Of a stretch of DNA of 64,000 bases, positions 63,150 to 64,000 are shown piece after piece. Position 1 is the first letter of the stretch. Each line of letters starts with the position of its first letter. Made by a program: the position numbers and the translations under genes. The notes beneath the pieces were generated by a model. It was not told where the DNA came from, did not search any database, and was given only the letters and a program-made list of their open reading frames with translations. The DNA comes from Anaerolineae bacterium (lineage in GTDB: Bacteria; Chloroflexota; Anaerolineae; 4572-78; J111). The stretch covers positions 124,001 through 188,000 of the forward strand of contig JAHDWA010000015.1 of assembly GCA_023382535.1 (NCBI GenBank), in the 5' to 3' direction.

Positions 63150-63230
63150 CTGGCGGGTAGCAGATAGCAAATCGCAGTACGTGGGTAAAGCTGGTGAAAT
63201 TAACGGAATACGCACCACGCACCACGATTC
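63147..63230. repeat. Mixed intergenic repeat before hemY
   Basis: GGGTAGCAGATAGCAAATCG followed, after a gap, by GGAATACGCACCACGCACC. It has the same two repeat classes in the same order as the tract at 52686-52829. Confidence 0.6.
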
Positions 63231-63255
63231 CAATTAGAGAAACTTTTCAGTATTT

Positions 63256-64000
63256 ATGTCTCACGTAACCATCATCGGCGGCGGGATAGCCGGATTGGCG
63301 ACCGCCTATTATTTGCAAAAGAAAAGCCTCGAGAGCGGCATCAAGGTTAATTATACTCTGGTTGAAAGCGCTGCCCGCTTTGGCGGCAAAATTACCACCG
63401 ACCAGGTAGATGATTTTGTCATCGAAGGCGGCCCCGACTCCTTTATTACCCAAAAGCCGTGGGGCACCCAACTGTGCCGGGAACTGGGCCTGGCCGACCG
63501 CCTCATCCCTACCAACGACGAGCGCCGCAACATTTTTGTCCTGAGCAAAGGGAAACTTGTTCCCTTCCCCGGCGGCTACCGCCTGACCGTGCCCACCGAG
63601 TTCGTCCCCTTTGCCCTTTCGCCGCTCATTTCGCCGTTGGGCAAGCTGCGCATGGGGCTGGACCTGGTCATTCCCCCCCGCCGGGAGCAGAATGATGAAA
63701 GCCTGGCCGCTTTCATTCGCCGCCGCCTGGGGGCCGAAGCCCTGGACAAAATCGCCGGACCGGTCATGGCCGGCATCTACGTGGCCGACCCGGAACGGTT
63801 GAGTTTGCTCAGCACCTTCCCCATGTTTGCCGAAATGGAGCAAAAATACGGCAGCTTAATCAGGGCAATGCAAGCTGCTAAAAAACACCACCCCTCACCC
63901 AATGGCGCTCACCAAAATTCCGGCGGTCGGCCTCAGGCTATGTTCACCAGTCTTCGCGGCGGTATGCAAGAATTGGTGGAGGCTTTGCTGGCCCGGCTTC
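63256..64000 (+). CDS. hemY: Protoporphyrinogen/coproporphyrinogen oxidase (3' partial)
   Basis: 248 codons of an oxygen-dependent flavoprotein that aromatises the porphyrinogen ring. The FAD motif [18 protein letters not shown] is followed by [12 protein letters not shown] and [14 protein letters not shown], then [23 protein letters not shown], which is diagnostic of HemY/HemG-type oxidases. An Asn/Gly/Pro-rich stretch near residue 215 ([16 protein letters not shown]) is an insertion. The frame is open at the window end. It completes, with hemE and hemH, a late heme synthesis cluster. Confidence 0.95.
   Translation, partial: MSHVTIIGGGIAGLATAYYLQKKSLESGIKVNYTLVESAARFGGKITTDQVDDFVIEGGPDSFITQKPWGTQLCRELGLADRLIPTNDERRNIFVLSKGKLVPFPGGYRLTVPTEFVPFALSPLISPLGKLRMGLDLVIPPRREQNDESLAAFIRRRLGAEALDKIAGPVMAGIYVADPERLSLLSTFPMFAEMEQKYGSLIRAMQAAKKHHPSPNGAHQNSGGRPQAMFTSLRGGMQELVEALLARL

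Overview
The window looks like a chromosomal segment of a GC-rich, heterotrophic bacterium, most likely a member of the Chloroflexota (Anaerolineae-like). Reasons: a menaquinol-type Rieske/cytochrome b6-like/cytochrome c operon, an archaeal-type aspartate-semialdehyde dehydrogenase, very large multi-sensor kinases with phytochrome-type kinase cores, Thr/Pro-rich surface proteins, a secreted protein ending in a YLPVILKQ-type tail, and many short imperfect intergenic repeats. The assignment rests on gene families and style, not on a search. No rRNA, tRNA, CRISPR array, transposase or phage gene was seen.

Layout. 1-13648 (+): a signalling operon with a giant Ser/Thr-kinase/AAA/GAF/PAS/histidine-kinase protein (5' end outside the window), an ABC-type sugar-binding lipoprotein without permeases, a Cache/HAMP histidine kinase, an Rcp1-like response regulator and a hybrid kinase; it ends in an intrinsic terminator. 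13812-16174 (+): two overlapping genes for membrane proteins, the second with a Vps62-like domain. 16311-19937 (+): smc. 20101-22291 (-): asd and a HAD-like protein with permuted motif order. 22438-24597: an AT-richer island with a UPF0175/PIN toxin-antitoxin pair (toxin interrupted by a stop), a degenerate histidine kinase and a HepT/MntA pair. 24761-26083 (-): thrC. 26201-33413 (-): cell-surface genes (LPPTG-bearing Thr/Pro-rich protein, TPR-like membrane protein, GT39-like glycosyltransferase, AAA-TM-TolB-propeller fusion). 33680-36445 (-): alpha-oxoamine synthase, lipid kinase and methyltransferase in a tight operon. 36511-38077: radC, a cupin and an SCP2-like protein. 38160-41606 (-): the bc complex operon. 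41796-44771 (+): manA, proA, a DinB-fold protein. 45000-51436: a carbohydrate locus (anchored glycosidase, DeoR regulator, two MFS transporters, beta-phosphoglucomutase-like HAD). 51450-54110: J-domain protein, SDR, class IV aminotransferase, YdjM-like membrane protein. 54237-59177 (+): a 1646-residue surface protein with a split VWA domain and DUF11 repeats. 59500-64000 (+): late heme synthesis genes hemE, hemH and hemY (cut by the window end), with DUF3291, DinB and EamA genes between hemH and hemY.

How the genes work together. The first operon probably converts an extracellular ligand into phosphorylation of the small response regulator. The bc operon and heme genes serve respiration. asd and thrC belong to threonine synthesis and flank the toxin-antitoxin island. 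The DeoR gene is divergent from an MFS gene behind a perfect consensus promoter whose -10 box lies inside a palindrome, which suggests repression by DeoR.

The most striking signal outside the genes is a set of short imperfect repeats of several sequence classes. They fill most gaps, form hairpins, contribute in-frame stop codons to at least five genes, and have apparently entered the coding sequence of the GT39-like gene, the glycosidase and the VWA protein.
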